The notes: a model not told the origin generated them from the letters alone. A DNA stretch of 64,000 nt from Lysobacter enzymogenes (GCF_900106525.1 NZ_FNOG01000006.1:398341-462340); one strand, 5' to 3'; positions 1 through 10,130 are shown, counted from the stretch's first letter. Made by a program: numbers and translations.

Positions 1-578
1 CCGGCGACTGGGACGTCGACCAGCGCATGCCGGCCAACCTGATCACGTCCTTGATCGACTACACCAACCTGCGCGTGGACCCGAAGGAGCACGTGCTGGC
101 GCTGGCCGACCCGAAGATGCTGGCGGCGCCGTTCTGCTATCTGGCCGGGCACAAGCTGGTCGAGTTCAACCCCGACGAGCGGCGCAATTTCGAGCGCTAC
201 GTGCGCAACGGCGGGTTCGTGTTCGTCGACGATTGCAACCACGACATCGACGGCTTGTTCGCCAAGTCGTTCGAGGCGCAGATGGCCAAGATCTTCGGCG
301 CCAAGGCGCTGAAGAAGCTGCCGAAGAACCATGCGATCTACCGCAGCTTCTTCGTCTTCGACGGGCCGCCGGCGACCGGTTTCGAACTCAACGGCTGGGG
401 CGACGATCTGGTCCACGATTACCTCAAGGGCATCGAGATCGACGGGCGCCTCGGGCTGCTGTACAGCAACAAGGACTACGGCTGCGAATGGGACTACGAC
501 TGGCGCAACAAGCGCTTCCTGGCCGAGGACAACACCAAGTTCGGGGTCAACATCGTGATGTATGCGTTGAACTCGTGA
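1..578 (+). CDS. DUF4159 domain protein, 5' truncated by window edge
   Basis: This is the C-terminal part of a DUF4159 protein. The frame is open from base 3, and the first ATG inside it (27) follows coding-quality residues (GDWDVDQR), so the true start lies outside the window. The visible 191 residues include the family-like segment NGGFVFVDDCNHD and end at a TGA just before the MoxR gene. DUF4159 proteins usually sit beside MoxR, DUF58 and BatA genes, as here. They are thought to be exported or membrane-associated, and their biochemical role is not established. Family assignment is firm; function is unknown. Confidence 0.85.
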   Translation, partial: GDWDVDQRMPANLITSLIDYTNLRVDPKEHVLALADPKMLAAPFCYLAGHKLVEFNPDERRNFERYVRNGGFVFVDDCNHDIDGLFAKSFEAQMAKIFGAKALKKLPKNHAIYRSFFVFDGPPATGFELNGWGDDLVHDYLKGIEIDGRLGLLYSNKDYGCEWDYDWRNKRFLAEDNTKFGVNIVMYALNS

Positions 579-615
579 TTCTTCATCGGCACAGCGGATG
601 GTTTCGGGAGCGGTT

Positions 616-1617
<1,002 letters not shown>

Positions 1618-1663
1618 TCGCGATGGCGGGCGACGGCGGCGCGGCGACGGGTGAGGGCGGATC

Positions 1664-2557
1664 GTGCGCGATCTGATCCCTGCCGACGTGCGCGCGCGCT
1701 TGCGCAGCCTCAGTCTCGTTTCGCGCCGCGCAGTCGGAGCGCAGGGGATCGGCGCGCACCACAGCCGCTCGCGCGGCGCCGGGCTGGAGTTCGCTCAATA
1801 CCGGGCTTATGAGCCCGGCGACGAACTGCGCCAGATCGACTGGAAACTGTATGCGCGCTCGGACCGTTTCTTCGTCCGCGAAGCCGAGCGCGAAAGCCCG
1901 CTGGCGGCGTGGCTGCTGCTCGACGCCAGCGCCTCGATGGACCAGCGCGACGGCGCGCGCCCGGATTATTCGCGCCTGGACGCAGCCAAGGCCATCGCCG
2001 CCTGCACGGCGGAACTGGCGCTGCGCCAGAACGATCGCTTCGGCCTGATCGCCCTGCGCGAGGACGGCCTGCGCCTGATTCCGCCCGCGACCGGCCCGCG
2101 CCAGCGCGACCGCCTGTTGCTGGAACTGCACGGCCTGCAGGCGCGCGGCGCCTGGCCGCAGGCGGCGCTGCTGCGGCCGCTGTGGGAGCGCATCGGCGCC
2201 GGCGATCTGGTGCTGATGCTCGGCGACGGCCTCGACGAAGGCGCGCTGGCGGTGGCCGAGCGCCTGGCCGCGGCGCGGCGCGAAGTGCTCAGCGTGCGCA
2301 TCCTCACCGCCGAGGAACGCGATTTCCCGTTCCGCGGCGGCCACCGTTTCCGCGATCCGGAGAGCGGCGAGGAACTGCTCGGCGACGGCGACGCATTGCG
2401 GCGCGAATTCATCCAACGCTTCGCCACCGCGCGCGCCGCGGTCGATGCGCGCATGGACTCGGCCAGCATCCGCCACGCCGAGCACGTGCTCGATGAGCCA
2501 GTCGACCTGCCGCTGCGGCGCCTGTTCGGCGACCGCGACGCCGCGGGGGACGCATGA
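1664..2557 (+). CDS. DUF58 domain protein (MoxR partner)
   Basis: A 297-residue DUF58 protein with a GTG start (GAGGGCGG lies upstream). The family hallmark is clear: RAYEPGDELRQIDWKLYARS at about residues 46-65, followed by a vWA-like segment beginning AAWLLLDASASMD with a metal-site-like DxSxS pattern. DUF58 proteins pair with MoxR ATPases. In Bacteroides the related Bat genes affect oxygen tolerance, but the molecular role here is inferred only from the neighbourhood. The stop overlaps the next ATG by 4 nt, so translation is probably coupled. Confidence 0.92.
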   Translation: MRDLIPADVRARLRSLSLVSRRAVGAQGIGAHHSRSRGAGLEFAQYRAYEPGDELRQIDWKLYARSDRFFVREAERESPLAAWLLLDASASMDQRDGARPDYSRLDAAKAIAACTAELALRQNDRFGLIALREDGLRLIPPATGPRQRDRLLLELHGLQARGAWPQAALLRPLWERIGAGDLVLMLGDGLDEGALAVAERLAAARREVLSVRILTAEERDFPFRGGHRFRDPESGEELLGDGDALRREFIQRFATARAAVDARMDSASIRHAEHVLDEPVDLPLRRLFGDRDAAGDA

Positions 2558-3717
2558 ACGCGGCGCTGCTGCTGCCGATGGCGCTGGCCGCGCTGGCGGC
2601 GCTGGCGCTGCCGTTGCTGATCCACCTGGCGCGGCGCAGCGAACAGCGCCCGACCGTATTCGCCGCGCTGCGCTGGCTGCGCGAGAAGCCGCGCCCGCGC
2701 AGCCGCCTGCGCTTCGACGAATGGCCGCTGTTGCTGCTGCGCCTGCTGCTGTTGGCGGCGCTGGCGCTGCTGCTGGCCAAGCCGGTGTTGTACGGCGCGC
2801 AGCCGCGCACCGCGTGGTTGGCGGTCGCGCCGGGCGTCGATCCGGTGCGCGCAGCGGCGGAGTTCGGCGACGCCGAACTGGAACGGCGCTGGCTGGCGCC
2901 GGGCTTCCCCGAGCTTGATCGGCCGGCGCCCACGTCGCCGGCCGACACCGCCAGCCTGCTGCGCGAACTGGACGCGAGCTTGCCGCCCGGCGTCGCCTTG
3001 ACCGTGGCGGTGCCGACGCGGCTCGATGGCGCCGACGGCGCGCGTCTGCGCCTGTCGCGGCCGGTGCAGTGGCGCGTCATCGACGACTCCGCAAGCGCGG
3101 CCGCCGCGACGACGCCGCGCGAGACAGCGCTCGCGCCGCCGCCGATCCGCTACGCGCCCGAACGCGCGGCTGCGGCGGTCTATCTGCGCGCCGCGGTCGG
3201 CGCCTGGAACGAACCGGCCGTGGCGGTGGACGCCGCGCCGCTGGCGCAGGCCTACGATGCGAAGGCGCGCACGCTGATCTGGCTGGCGCCCGGCCCGGTG
3301 CCGGCTGCGGTGCGCGAGTGGGTCGGGCAGGGCGGCCGGGTGCTGCTGGACGCGCAGGCGCAGTGGCCCGAAGCGCGTTTCGACGCGCCGCTGTGGCGCG
3401 ATGCGGACGGCACGGTGCGCGTGGTTGGCGCGCGCGTGGGCCGCGGCCAGGCGCTGCGCTTCGCCGGCCCGGTGCAGCCGCGCGAGTGGCCGGCGCTGTT
3501 GCAGCCCGGATTCGCCGCCGGGCTGCGCGACTTGTTCGCTGCCACGCCGCCGCAACCGGCGCGGGTAGCGGCGCGCGACTACGCGCCGGTTGCAGGCGGC
3601 CCGGCGTTCGCCGCGCCGCCGCTGGATCTGCGGGTATGGCTGGCCTTGCTGGTCGCGGCCTTGTTCCTGCTTGAGCGTTGGTTGGCCACGCGTTCCAGGC
3701 GCGGGGTTGCGCCATGA
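2554..3717 (+). CDS. BatA-like N-terminal domain membrane protein
   Basis: A 387-residue membrane protein. The N-terminus is the BatA type (two hydrophobic segments flanking a short arginine-rich loop, residues about 1-80, with LIHLARRSEQRPTVFAALRW between them). The middle is a soluble region very rich in Ala and Arg. A final membrane helix (VWLALLVAALFLLERWL) lies near residues 362-380. The gene overlaps its neighbours by 4 nt at both ends, so it belongs to one operon with MoxR and DUF58. It probably anchors that complex in the inner membrane, which is an inference. No catalytic motif was seen. Confidence 0.85.
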   Translation: MNAALLLPMALAALAALALPLLIHLARRSEQRPTVFAALRWLREKPRPRSRLRFDEWPLLLLRLLLLAALALLLAKPVLYGAQPRTAWLAVAPGVDPVRAAAEFGDAELERRWLAPGFPELDRPAPTSPADTASLLRELDASLPPGVALTVAVPTRLDGADGARLRLSRPVQWRVIDDSASAAAATTPRETALAPPPIRYAPERAAAAVYLRAAVGAWNEPAVAVDAAPLAQAYDAKARTLIWLAPGPVPAAVREWVGQGGRVLLDAQAQWPEARFDAPLWRDADGTVRVVGARVGRGQALRFAGPVQPREWPALLQPGFAAGLRDLFAATPPQPARVAARDYAPVAGGPAFAAPPLDLRVWLALLVAALFLLERWLATRSRRGVAP

Positions 3718-5897
3718 CCGCGATGCAGCGAATCCAGCATTGGCACGCGCAGGTGCGCCGCAGCCGCGCGATCCACTTGGCGCTGGTTTGGGGCGTGTGG
3801 CTGGTGCCGTTGTTCGCCTTGAGCGCGAGGTGGCTCGGCGTCGGCCCGGCTTGCGCCGTCGTCGTGGTCGCCATTGCCGCGGTCGCGGTGCGGGTCTGGC
3901 GCGGTGTCCGACGCCTGGATCGCGAATGGCTGGTGCGGCGCCTCAATGCGCTGCGCTCCGACATGGACGACAGCGCCGATCTGTTGTTCGCCGAACCCGA
4001 TTCGCTGCGCGGGTTGCAGCGTTTGCAGCGCGAGCGATTGCAGCGGCGGATCGAAGCCGGGCCGGACAGCGATCTGCGCGAGCCGCAGTCGTGGCGCACC
4101 TTGGCCGCTGGCGCGACGATCGCGCTGGCGCTGACTGCGGCGGTCGTGTTGTGGCCGCAAGCCAACCGTATGCCGGCCGAACCCGCATTGTCGCCCACGC
4201 CGCCGGTCGCCGCCGCGCCGGGCCAGCCGCGTCTGGTCGCCCAGGCGCTGCGGATCGAACCGCCGCGCTACACCGGTTTGCCGGCGCGCGACGAACCCAG
4301 CCTGGAAGGCCGCGCGCCCGAAGGCGCGACACTGCGCTGGCGTCTGCGCTTCCAGCCGCAACCGGCGCAGGCCGCCTTGGTCTTCCACGACGGCGAACGC
4401 CTGCCGCTGCGGCGCGAAGGCGAGGACTGGAGCGCGCAGCGCGCGTTGGCCAAGTCCAGCCTGTATCGGATCGAAGCGGCCGGCGCGCCGCAGGCGCAGA
4501 GCCGGCGGCTGTACCGCCTCGACCTGATTCCCGACCGCCCGCCGCAACTGCGCGTGCTGCAGCCCGAGCGCGGCCTCACCTTGCTAACGCGCGGCCAGAA
4601 GAGCTGGCCGCTGGCGTTCGAGGCCAGCGACGACTACGGCGTCGCCGCCGGCGCGCGCCTGCGCATCGTGCTGGCGCAAGGCAGCGGCGAGCAGATCACC
4701 TTCCGCGAACGCAGCGTCGAACTGCGCGGCAGCGGCGATGCGACCCGCAAGCGCTTCGTCCACGCGCTGGATCTGGCCGCGCTCGGCTTCGCGGTCGGCG
4801 ACGACCTGATCGTCCAGCTCAGCGTGTCCGACAACCGCGCGCCGCAGCCGCAGACCGCGCTGAGCCCGAGCCTGATCCTGCGTTGGCCGGCCGATCCGGG
4901 CAGCGACGCCACCGGCATCGAGGGCATGGTCAAGACGGTGTTGCCGGCGTATTTCCGCAGCCAGCGCCAGATCATCATCGACGCCGAAGCCTTGCTCGCG
5001 CAGCGGCGCAAGCTCGACGGCGAGACGTTCGTGAAGAAATCCGATGCCATCGGCGTCGACCAGCGCCTGCTGCGCCTGCGCTACGGCCAGTTCCTCGGCG
5101 AGGAGGCCGAGGGCGAGCCCAAGCTGCCGACCAGCGACAGCGACGACGATCACGCGCACGATGGACATGAAGGCGAGCATCGCCACGGCGACCGTGCCGA
5201 TGCGCCAGCGCCCGCCGACGCGCACGATCACGACCACGGCGCGCCGGCCGCGGCCAAGCCGGTGTTCGGCGAATCCGGTTCGGTGCTGCAGGAATTCGGC
5301 CACACCCACGACCACGCCGAGGCCGCGACCTTGCTCGATCCGCAGACCCGCGCGCTGTTGAAGTCCGCGCTGGACCAGATGTGGCAGTCGGAACTGCATC
5401 TGCGCCAGGGCCAGCCGCAACAGGCGCTGCCGTTCGCGTACAAGGCGTTGGGCTTCATCAAGCAGGTGCAGCAGGCCAGCCGGATCTATCTGGCGCGGGT
5501 CGGGCCGGAGCTGCCGCCGATCGACGAAAGCCGGCGCCTGGGCGGCGACCGCGCGGGGCTGGCGCGGCGCGAGGATGCGCTGGCGGCGGCGAGCGCGGCC
5601 GATCCGTTGCCGGCGCAGTTGTGGCGCGAGTTGCAGGCGCCGGCGTCGCAGCCGGTGGATTACGCGGCGCTGGAGCGTTGGCTCGGCGCGAATCAGGCGC
5701 GCGTGCCCGATCCGCTCGCGTTCGCCGCGGCGCTGGCCGCGCTGCGCGACCGGCCCGATTGCGGCGAGTGCCGCGCGCGCCTGCGCGGCCTGCTGTGGCC
5801 GCTGTTGCAGCCGCCCGCGGCGGCGGTGCGTGCGCGCGAGGCCGGCGATGCGCGCGACCGTCGTTACTTCGACGCCTTGCGGCAGGAGGCGCGATGA
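3714..5897 (+). CDS. DUF4175-like membrane protein with His-rich insert
   Basis: A 727-residue protein that starts at ATG 3714, inside the stop of the previous gene; the frame is open further upstream but that part overlaps the previous gene. Two membrane helices lie at about residues 18-60 and a third at about 127-147, followed by a long, probably periplasmic part. An unusual histidine- and aspartate-rich stretch (about residues 478-515, for example DDDHAHDGHEGEHRHGD) interrupts the C-terminal half and could bind divalent metal. The last third is helical and repeat-like (HLRQGQPQQALPFAYKALGF). It resembles DUF4175 proteins found in such operons. Function is unknown. Confidence 0.8.
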   Translation: MTAMQRIQHWHAQVRRSRAIHLALVWGVWLVPLFALSARWLGVGPACAVVVVAIAAVAVRVWRGVRRLDREWLVRRLNALRSDMDDSADLLFAEPDSLRGLQRLQRERLQRRIEAGPDSDLREPQSWRTLAAGATIALALTAAVVLWPQANRMPAEPALSPTPPVAAAPGQPRLVAQALRIEPPRYTGLPARDEPSLEGRAPEGATLRWRLRFQPQPAQAALVFHDGERLPLRREGEDWSAQRALAKSSLYRIEAAGAPQAQSRRLYRLDLIPDRPPQLRVLQPERGLTLLTRGQKSWPLAFEASDDYGVAAGARLRIVLAQGSGEQITFRERSVELRGSGDATRKRFVHALDLAALGFAVGDDLIVQLSVSDNRAPQPQTALSPSLILRWPADPGSDATGIEGMVKTVLPAYFRSQRQIIIDAEALLAQRRKLDGETFVKKSDAIGVDQRLLRLRYGQFLGEEAEGEPKLPTSDSDDDHAHDGHEGEHRHGDRADAPAPADAHDHDHGAPAAAKPVFGESGSVLQEFGHTHDHAEAATLLDPQTRALLKSALDQMWQSELHLRQGQPQQALPFAYKALGFIKQVQQASRIYLARVGPELPPIDESRRLGGDRAGLARREDALAAASAADPLPAQLWRELQAPASQPVDYAALERWLGANQARVPDPLAFAAALAALRDRPDCGECRARLRGLLWPLLQPPAAAVRAREAGDARDRRYFDALRQEAR

Positions 5898-7783
5898 ACG
5901 CGATGAACTGGGCAATGGCCGTCGCGGTCGTGCTCGGCGTCGCCGCTGCGTTGGCGATGGCGCGCACGGCGCTGCGCCAGTACCGCGCCGAGCCGTCGTC
6001 GCGTTCGCGCGGCTGGCGCGTCGCGCTGTTGTTGCTGGCGCAGCCGCTGGTCGCGGCATTGCTGTATTTCGCGCTGTTCCCGCCGCGCTTGCCGGAACAG
6101 GCCGGCACCTTGCTGGTCGCCACCGCCGGTGCCGACGAGGCGGCGTGGCGCGAGGCCGCGGGCGAGGTGCGCGTGGCGCTGCCGGAAGCGCCGCAGGCCA
6201 TCGCCGGCGAGCGCGTGCCGGATCTGGCGACCGCGCTGCGCCGCTATCCGCACAGCCAGCGCCTGCGCATCGTCGGCGCCGGCCTGGCGCCGCGCGACCG
6301 CGAGGCGGTGCGCGGTCTCAAAGTCGATTTCTCGCCCGCGTCGTTGCCGCGCGGGATCGTCGCTGTGTGGGCGCCGGCGCGGGTCGGCGAAGGCGAGAGC
6401 TTCGGCGTGCGCGGCCGCATCGAAGGCGCGAGCGGCGGCGCGGTGGAACTGCTCGATCCGGCCGGCCAGCGCGTGGACCGCGTAGCGCTCGGCGCCGACG
6501 CGGGCTTCGCCGTGGAAGCGGTGGCGCGAGTCGCCGGCCGCGCCGGTTTCGTGCTGCGCGCGGTGGATGCGCAGCAGCGCGAGATCGAACGCGTGGCGCT
6601 GCCGGTGTCGGTAGAAGCCGAGCCGCCGGTACGGGTGCTGCTGTTGGCTGGCGCGCCGGGGCCGGAGCTCAAGTATCTGCGCCGCTGGGCCAGCGACGCC
6701 GGGCTCAAGCTGCACACCCAGATCGCGGTCGGCGCCGGCCTGCAACTCGGCGACGCGCCGCTGCGCATCGACGCGCCGACGCTGGCCGGCTTCGACGCGG
6801 TCGTGCTCGACGAGCGCGCCTGGGACGCGCTCGCGCCGGCGCAACGGGCTGCGTTGATCGGCGCGCTACGCGGCGGCCTGGGCGTGCTGCTGCGCGCGAC
6901 CGGGCCCTTGTCGTCGGGTGTGCGCGCGCAACTGCGCGAGCTCGGCCTGGAGCCCGGTGCGGGCGCCGACACCAGCACGGTGCGGCTGCCGAACGAACGT
7001 TTCGACGAAGCGGCATTGCGCGCCAGGCTGGGCCCGGGCAGCGTCGACGCGCCGCGTTCGCAGGAACAGGCGCCGCCTGCGTTGCCGAGCTTGACCCGGC
7101 GCGTTTTGGCTTTGGATGCGCCGGCCTTGCAGGCCTTGGGCGTGGACGCCGACGGCAAGGCCTTCGCCGCGTGGCGCTCGGCCGGGCAGGGGCGCATCGC
7201 GTTGTGGGGTTTGAGCGACAGCTTCCGGCTGGTGCTGGCCGGGCGCGAGGACGCGCATGCGCGGCTGTGGAGCCGGGCGCTGTCGGCGCTGGCGCGGCCG
7301 CGCGCGGTCGCGCGCGCCGACATCGGCAGCGCCGCGCGCGTGGGCGAGCGCGTGCGCGTCTGCGGCGCGGGCGCGCAGGCGAAGATCGCCGCGCCCGACG
7401 GTGCGCGGGTCGATGTGTTGCTCGATCCGGCCGCGGGGCCGCAGGCGTGCGCTGGCTTCTGGCCGACCGCTGCCGGTTGGCATTCGCTCGAACAAGGCGA
7501 GCGCCGCCAGGACTTCTACGTGCGCGCCGCCGAGGAGGCGCCGGGATTGCGCGCGAGCGAGTTGCGCGATGCGACCGCCGCGCTGGCGCTGGGTTCGGCC
7601 GAATCGCCGGCGGCGGCCGTGGCGAGCGATGCGGCGCAGACCGGCGAACGCGGTTCGCCATGGCGCTGGTTCGCCGCTTGGCTGGCGCTGTGCGCGGCGC
7701 TGTGGTGGTTCGAGCGCTCGCGCCTGGGGCGCGGCGGTGTGGCCGCGCTTGCGCAGGCGGAGCCCGTCAACCCGGGGCGGTGA
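5894..7783 (+). CDS. Membrane protein with GATase-like domain, last gene of the MoxR operon
   Basis: A 629-residue protein starting at ATG 5894, overlapping the previous stop by 4 nt (GGCAGGAGG just upstream is a strong ribosome site). There are two N-terminal membrane helices (residues about 5-22 and 42-62), a central beta-rich region, and a segment VRVLLLAGAPGPELKYLRRW near residue 245 that resembles the glutamine amidotransferase-like fold found in BatA/DUF4175 neighbours. No catalytic Cys-His pair was identified. A C-terminal helix (FAAWLALCAALWWFE) precedes the end. It probably completes the same envelope complex. The specific role is not known. Confidence 0.78.
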   Translation: MNAMNWAMAVAVVLGVAAALAMARTALRQYRAEPSSRSRGWRVALLLLAQPLVAALLYFALFPPRLPEQAGTLLVATAGADEAAWREAAGEVRVALPEAPQAIAGERVPDLATALRRYPHSQRLRIVGAGLAPRDREAVRGLKVDFSPASLPRGIVAVWAPARVGEGESFGVRGRIEGASGGAVELLDPAGQRVDRVALGADAGFAVEAVARVAGRAGFVLRAVDAQQREIERVALPVSVEAEPPVRVLLLAGAPGPELKYLRRWASDAGLKLHTQIAVGAGLQLGDAPLRIDAPTLAGFDAVVLDERAWDALAPAQRAALIGALRGGLGVLLRATGPLSSGVRAQLRELGLEPGAGADTSTVRLPNERFDEAALRARLGPGSVDAPRSQEQAPPALPSLTRRVLALDAPALQALGVDADGKAFAAWRSAGQGRIALWGLSDSFRLVLAGREDAHARLWSRALSALARPRAVARADIGSAARVGERVRVCGAGAQAKIAAPDGARVDVLLDPAAGPQACAGFWPTAAGWHSLEQGERRQDFYVRAAEEAPGLRASELRDATAALALGSAESPAAAVASDAAQTGERGSPWRWFAAWLALCAALWWFERSRLGRGGVAALAQAEPVNPGR

Positions 7784-7810
7784 GGTTCGAAGCGACCGGA
7801 GCCGAAGGCG

Positions 7811-7833
7811 TCGGGGCTGAAGCCCCTCCCACA
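7811..7833 (-). repeat. Interspersed palindromic repeat, divergent copy
   Basis: The core GGGGCTGAAGCCCC followed by TCCCACA is a divergent, inverted copy of the family seen at 7973, 26820 and 35293. The core is itself palindromic and could fold as a small hairpin. Confidence 0.55.
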
Positions 7834-7865
7834 AAGGAGCGGCTGGCGCCGTGTGCAGTGTGAGG

Positions 7866-7934
7866 CCCGTGACCGAGCCCGGAAACTTGCGAGAGAGGCC
7901 GGGTCAGACCCGTGATCGAGCCCGGAAACTTGCG
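7866..7934. repeat. 26-bp direct repeat, two copies
   Basis: CCCGTGAYCGAGCCCGGAAA followed by CTTGCG occurs at 7866-7891 and 7909-7934 with one mismatch and a 43-bp period. A weaker third echo (GCGCCTGGAAACGTGTG) follows at about 7960. Role unknown. Confidence 0.7.
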
Positions 7935-7972
7935 CAAAGAGATCGGAACCGTGTGAGAGCGCCTGGAAACGT

Positions 7973-8000
7973 GTGGGAGGGCCTTCAGGCCCGACGCTTT
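7973..8000 (+). repeat. Interspersed repeat GTGGGAGGGCCTTCAGGCCC
   Basis: The copy reads GTGGGAGGGCCTTCAGGCCC then GACGCTT. The same sequence with small changes recurs at 26815-26843 and 35293-35321, and inverted at 26873-26894, always between genes. Confidence 0.7.
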
Positions 8001-8042
8001 CCGCTCAGCCGCGACAAACCCCGCCCGCCAGCGCCACCGCAC

Positions 8043-8828
8043 TCAGATCGACTGCATCCGCCCGCCGTCGACCGCCAGACTCACGCCGTTGACGTAACCC
8101 GCCGCCGGCGAACACAGGAACGCGATGCAGGCGCCGATCTCGCCGGGCTCGGCGAAGCGCGCGGCCGGCACGGTCTTGCGCATGGCCTCGATCACCGCCT
8201 CGGGCGTCTGTCCGCTGCTGCGCGCGCGATCGGCGACGATCTGCTCGATGCGCGCGGTGAGGGTGTAGCCGGGCAGCACGTTGTTGACGGTGATGCCGTC
8301 GCGGCCCAGTTCGCGCGACAAGGTCTTGGCCCAGCTCGCCACCGCGCCGCGGATGGTGTTGGACACGCCCAGGCCAACGATGGGTTCCTTGACCGAGGTC
8401 GAGATCACGTTGACCACGCGCCCCCACTGCGCCGCACGCATGCCCGGCAGCACCGCGCGCAGCAGGGCGTGGTTGGCGAGCAGGTGGCGGTTGAAGGCGT
8501 CGAGGTAGGCCGCGTCCTCGGCCGCGTGGGCCGGGCCGCCCGGCGGGCCGCCGGTGTTGTTGACCAGGATCTGCACCGGCTTGCCGGCGGCCAGGGCCTG
8601 CACCTGCGCCGACAGCGCGGCGTGTTCGGACACGTCGGCGGCGATCCAGCCGTGCGCCTGCGCGCCCTGGCGCGGCAGTTCGGCGGCGACCGCGGCCAGC
8701 GCATCGGCGCGGCGCGCCAGCACGGTGACGTCGCAGCCCAGCAGCGCCAGTTCGCGCGCGGCGGCGCGGCCGATGCCTTCGGAGGCGCCGCAGACCAGCG
8801 CGTGCTTGCCGGTGAGATTCAGGTCCAT
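8043..8828 (-). CDS. SDR-family oxidoreductase lacking the canonical YxxxK
   Basis: A 261-residue short-chain dehydrogenase-like protein; AGGAG lies upstream of the ATG. The N-terminus has a Rossmann-type glycine motif (GASEGIG, about residues 14-20), and the NNTGG motif replaces the usual NNAG (about residue 90). The Ser of the catalytic set is present (VVNVISTS), but the segment that normally carries YxxxK reads GVSNTIRGAVASW, so Tyr is missing and Lys is replaced by Arg. A divergent SDR subgroup with this feature is known to me (BKR-like). Substrate unknown. It is the last gene of a minus-strand run with a 42-nt gap to the PaiB-like gene. Confidence 0.85.
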   Translation of the reverse strand: MDLNLTGKHALVCGASEGIGRAAARELALLGCDVTVLARRADALAAVAAELPRQGAQAHGWIAADVSEHAALSAQVQALAAGKPVQILVNNTGGPPGGPAHAAEDAAYLDAFNRHLLANHALLRAVLPGMRAAQWGRVVNVISTSVKEPIVGLGVSNTIRGAVASWAKTLSRELGRDGITVNNVLPGYTLTARIEQIVADRARSSGQTPEAVIEAMRKTVPAARFAEPGEIGACIAFLCSPAAGYVNGVSLAVDGGRMQSI

Positions 8829-8870
8829 ACGCTAACTCCTGTGTGCGGCGGCCCGCAGCGCGGGCCGCGG

Positions 8871-9506
8871 TCAGTCTTGCGCGTCGGGTGCGGCCATGCG
8901 CTCGCGCATCAGCGCGGCGACCGCGCGGCTGTGCTCGCGCGGCTGCGCCTGCAACTGCGCGGCGACGCTCTCGCGATTGCCCAGCGGATGGTTCTGGCTG
9001 AGCTTGAATTTCAGCTCGATGCGTTCGACCTGCAAGCGGAAGCCGACGATGCCGCGCAACTGCCGGCGCAAGTCGTCGCGCTCGCTGTCGAAACGCCAGT
9101 CGCCGCCGACGCGCGCTTCGTGGCGCACGCTCAGCTCGTCGACCAGCGCGGCCAGCGAGGCTTCGTCGTCGAAGGTGTCCAGGCGGCCGTGCAGGTGCGC
9201 GACCGCGTAGTTCCAGGTCGGCACGCGCGCGGCCGGTTCTTTGTCCAGGTACCAGCCGGGCGAGACGTAGGCGTGCGGGCCGTGCAGGATCGCCAGCGCC
9301 GGGCCGGCGTGGCGCGCCTGCGGATTCGGCCGCGCCCAGTGGCCGCGCAGTTCGACCCGTTCGCCGTCGCGCGAGTACAGCAGCGGCAGATGGCTGACTT
9401 CCGGCGCGCCGTCGCGCACGGTGATCAGCGTAGCGAAATCGTCGGCCGCGGCGAGGCGGTCGAGCGCGGCGAGGTCGGCTTCGTTGAACGCGCGCGGCAG
9501 GTACAC
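8871..9506 (-). CDS. PaiB-like FMN-binding negative transcriptional regulator
   Basis: A 211-residue protein of the PaiB family (FMN-binding split-barrel fold), named after a Bacillus regulator of sporulation and protease genes. Family features include MYLPRAFNEADLAALDRL at the N-terminus, HGPHAYVSPGWY in the middle, and VPTWNYAVAHLHGR, which is typical of the flavin pocket. The start is GTG, 7 nt after the stop of the upstream small gene, so the two are probably translated together. Whether it represses genes or acts as an enzyme cannot be told from sequence. Confidence 0.9.
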   Translation of the reverse strand: MYLPRAFNEADLAALDRLAAADDFATLITVRDGAPEVSHLPLLYSRDGERVELRGHWARPNPQARHAGPALAILHGPHAYVSPGWYLDKEPAARVPTWNYAVAHLHGRLDTFDDEASLAALVDELSVRHEARVGGDWRFDSERDDLRRQLRGIVGFRLQVERIELKFKLSQNHPLGNRESVAAQLQAQPREHSRAVAALMRERMAAPDAQD

Positions 9507-9513
9507 GGCCGGC

Positions 9514-9825
9514 TCAGTGCCGCGGCGGCAGTTTCTGCAGCATCTGCGCGGCCAGCGCGGCGTCGCTGCCGGCCTGCGGCGGCGACAGCTCGGCCAGGGC
9601 GAAGCCGCGCGCGGCCGCGTCGTCCTCGTCCAGGCCGTCGTACTGGACGAACTCGGCGTCCATCAACGCCGCGCGCGCGGTGTCGTCGCTGTCGTAGGGC
9701 AGGGTGTTGCCGTCGCTGTCGAGGACTTCGGCGGTGCCGGCCTCGAGCACGCGCAGGCGCGCCCAGATCACGGTGCGGCCGAGCGTGGCCAGCCACCATT
9801 GTTCGTTTTCGAATACGTCGGTCAT
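9514..9825 (-). CDS. Small acidic conserved hypothetical protein
   Basis: A 103-residue acidic protein (EQWWLATLGRTVIWARLRVL near the start, then DSDGNTLPYDSDDTARAALM). There is no signal peptide, membrane helix or cysteine. Its ATG shares one base with the TAA of the upstream membrane-protein gene, and its stop is 7 nt before the PaiB-like start. The tight packing supports a real gene in a four-gene minus-strand operon. I do not recognise a function; a WYL-like or barrel-type small domain is possible but unproven. Confidence 0.75.
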   Translation of the reverse strand: MTDVFENEQWWLATLGRTVIWARLRVLEAGTAEVLDSDGNTLPYDSDDTARAALMDAEFVQYDGLDEDDAAARGFALAELSPPQAGSDAALAAQMLQKLPPRH

Positions 9826-10130
9826 TACGGCACCAGCAGGGAAAGCAGCCACAGCAGCCCGGCGCAGGCCAGCGCGGCGAAGGTGATCAGCAGCGAAACC
9901 CGCGCCGGCGTCGCCAGGCCGTCGAGGTTGCGGTCGGCGGCGGCGCGGTAGCGCCGGCGCAGCAGCCAGTTCCACGCCGCCGGCGTCACGAACGCGGCTT
10001 CGCCGAGTTCGCCGCGCAGCGCCGGGTGGCGGTCGCGCAGGTGCACCAGCGCCAGCGGCCAGAAGATCGCGAACGCGCACAGGGCGGAGATCGCGATGCC
10101 TACGAAGGTCAGGGCCAGGAACAGGATCAT
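9825..10130 (-). CDS. Small two-helix membrane protein
   Basis: A 101-residue protein with membrane helices near both ends (residues about 3-28, LFLALTFVGIAISALCAFAI, and about 80-100, LLITFAALACAGLLWLLSLL) and a basic, arginine-rich loop between. It is the first gene of the minus-strand run leading to the PaiB-like gene and the SDR. No motif identifies a function. Confidence 0.7.
   Translation of the reverse strand: MILFLALTFVGIAISALCAFAIFWPLALVHLRDRHPALRGELGEAAFVTPAAWNWLLRRRYRAAADRNLDGLATPARVSLLITFAALACAGLLWLLSLLVP

Larger units (their letters stand above)
7784..8042. other. Convergent intergenic region filled with short repeats
   Basis: This stretch between two convergent genes holds no convincing gene. 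It contains two copies of an interspersed GGGCCTGAAGGCCC-type repeat and one tandem duplication, listed separately. I see no clear T-tailed terminator. Confidence 0.6.
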
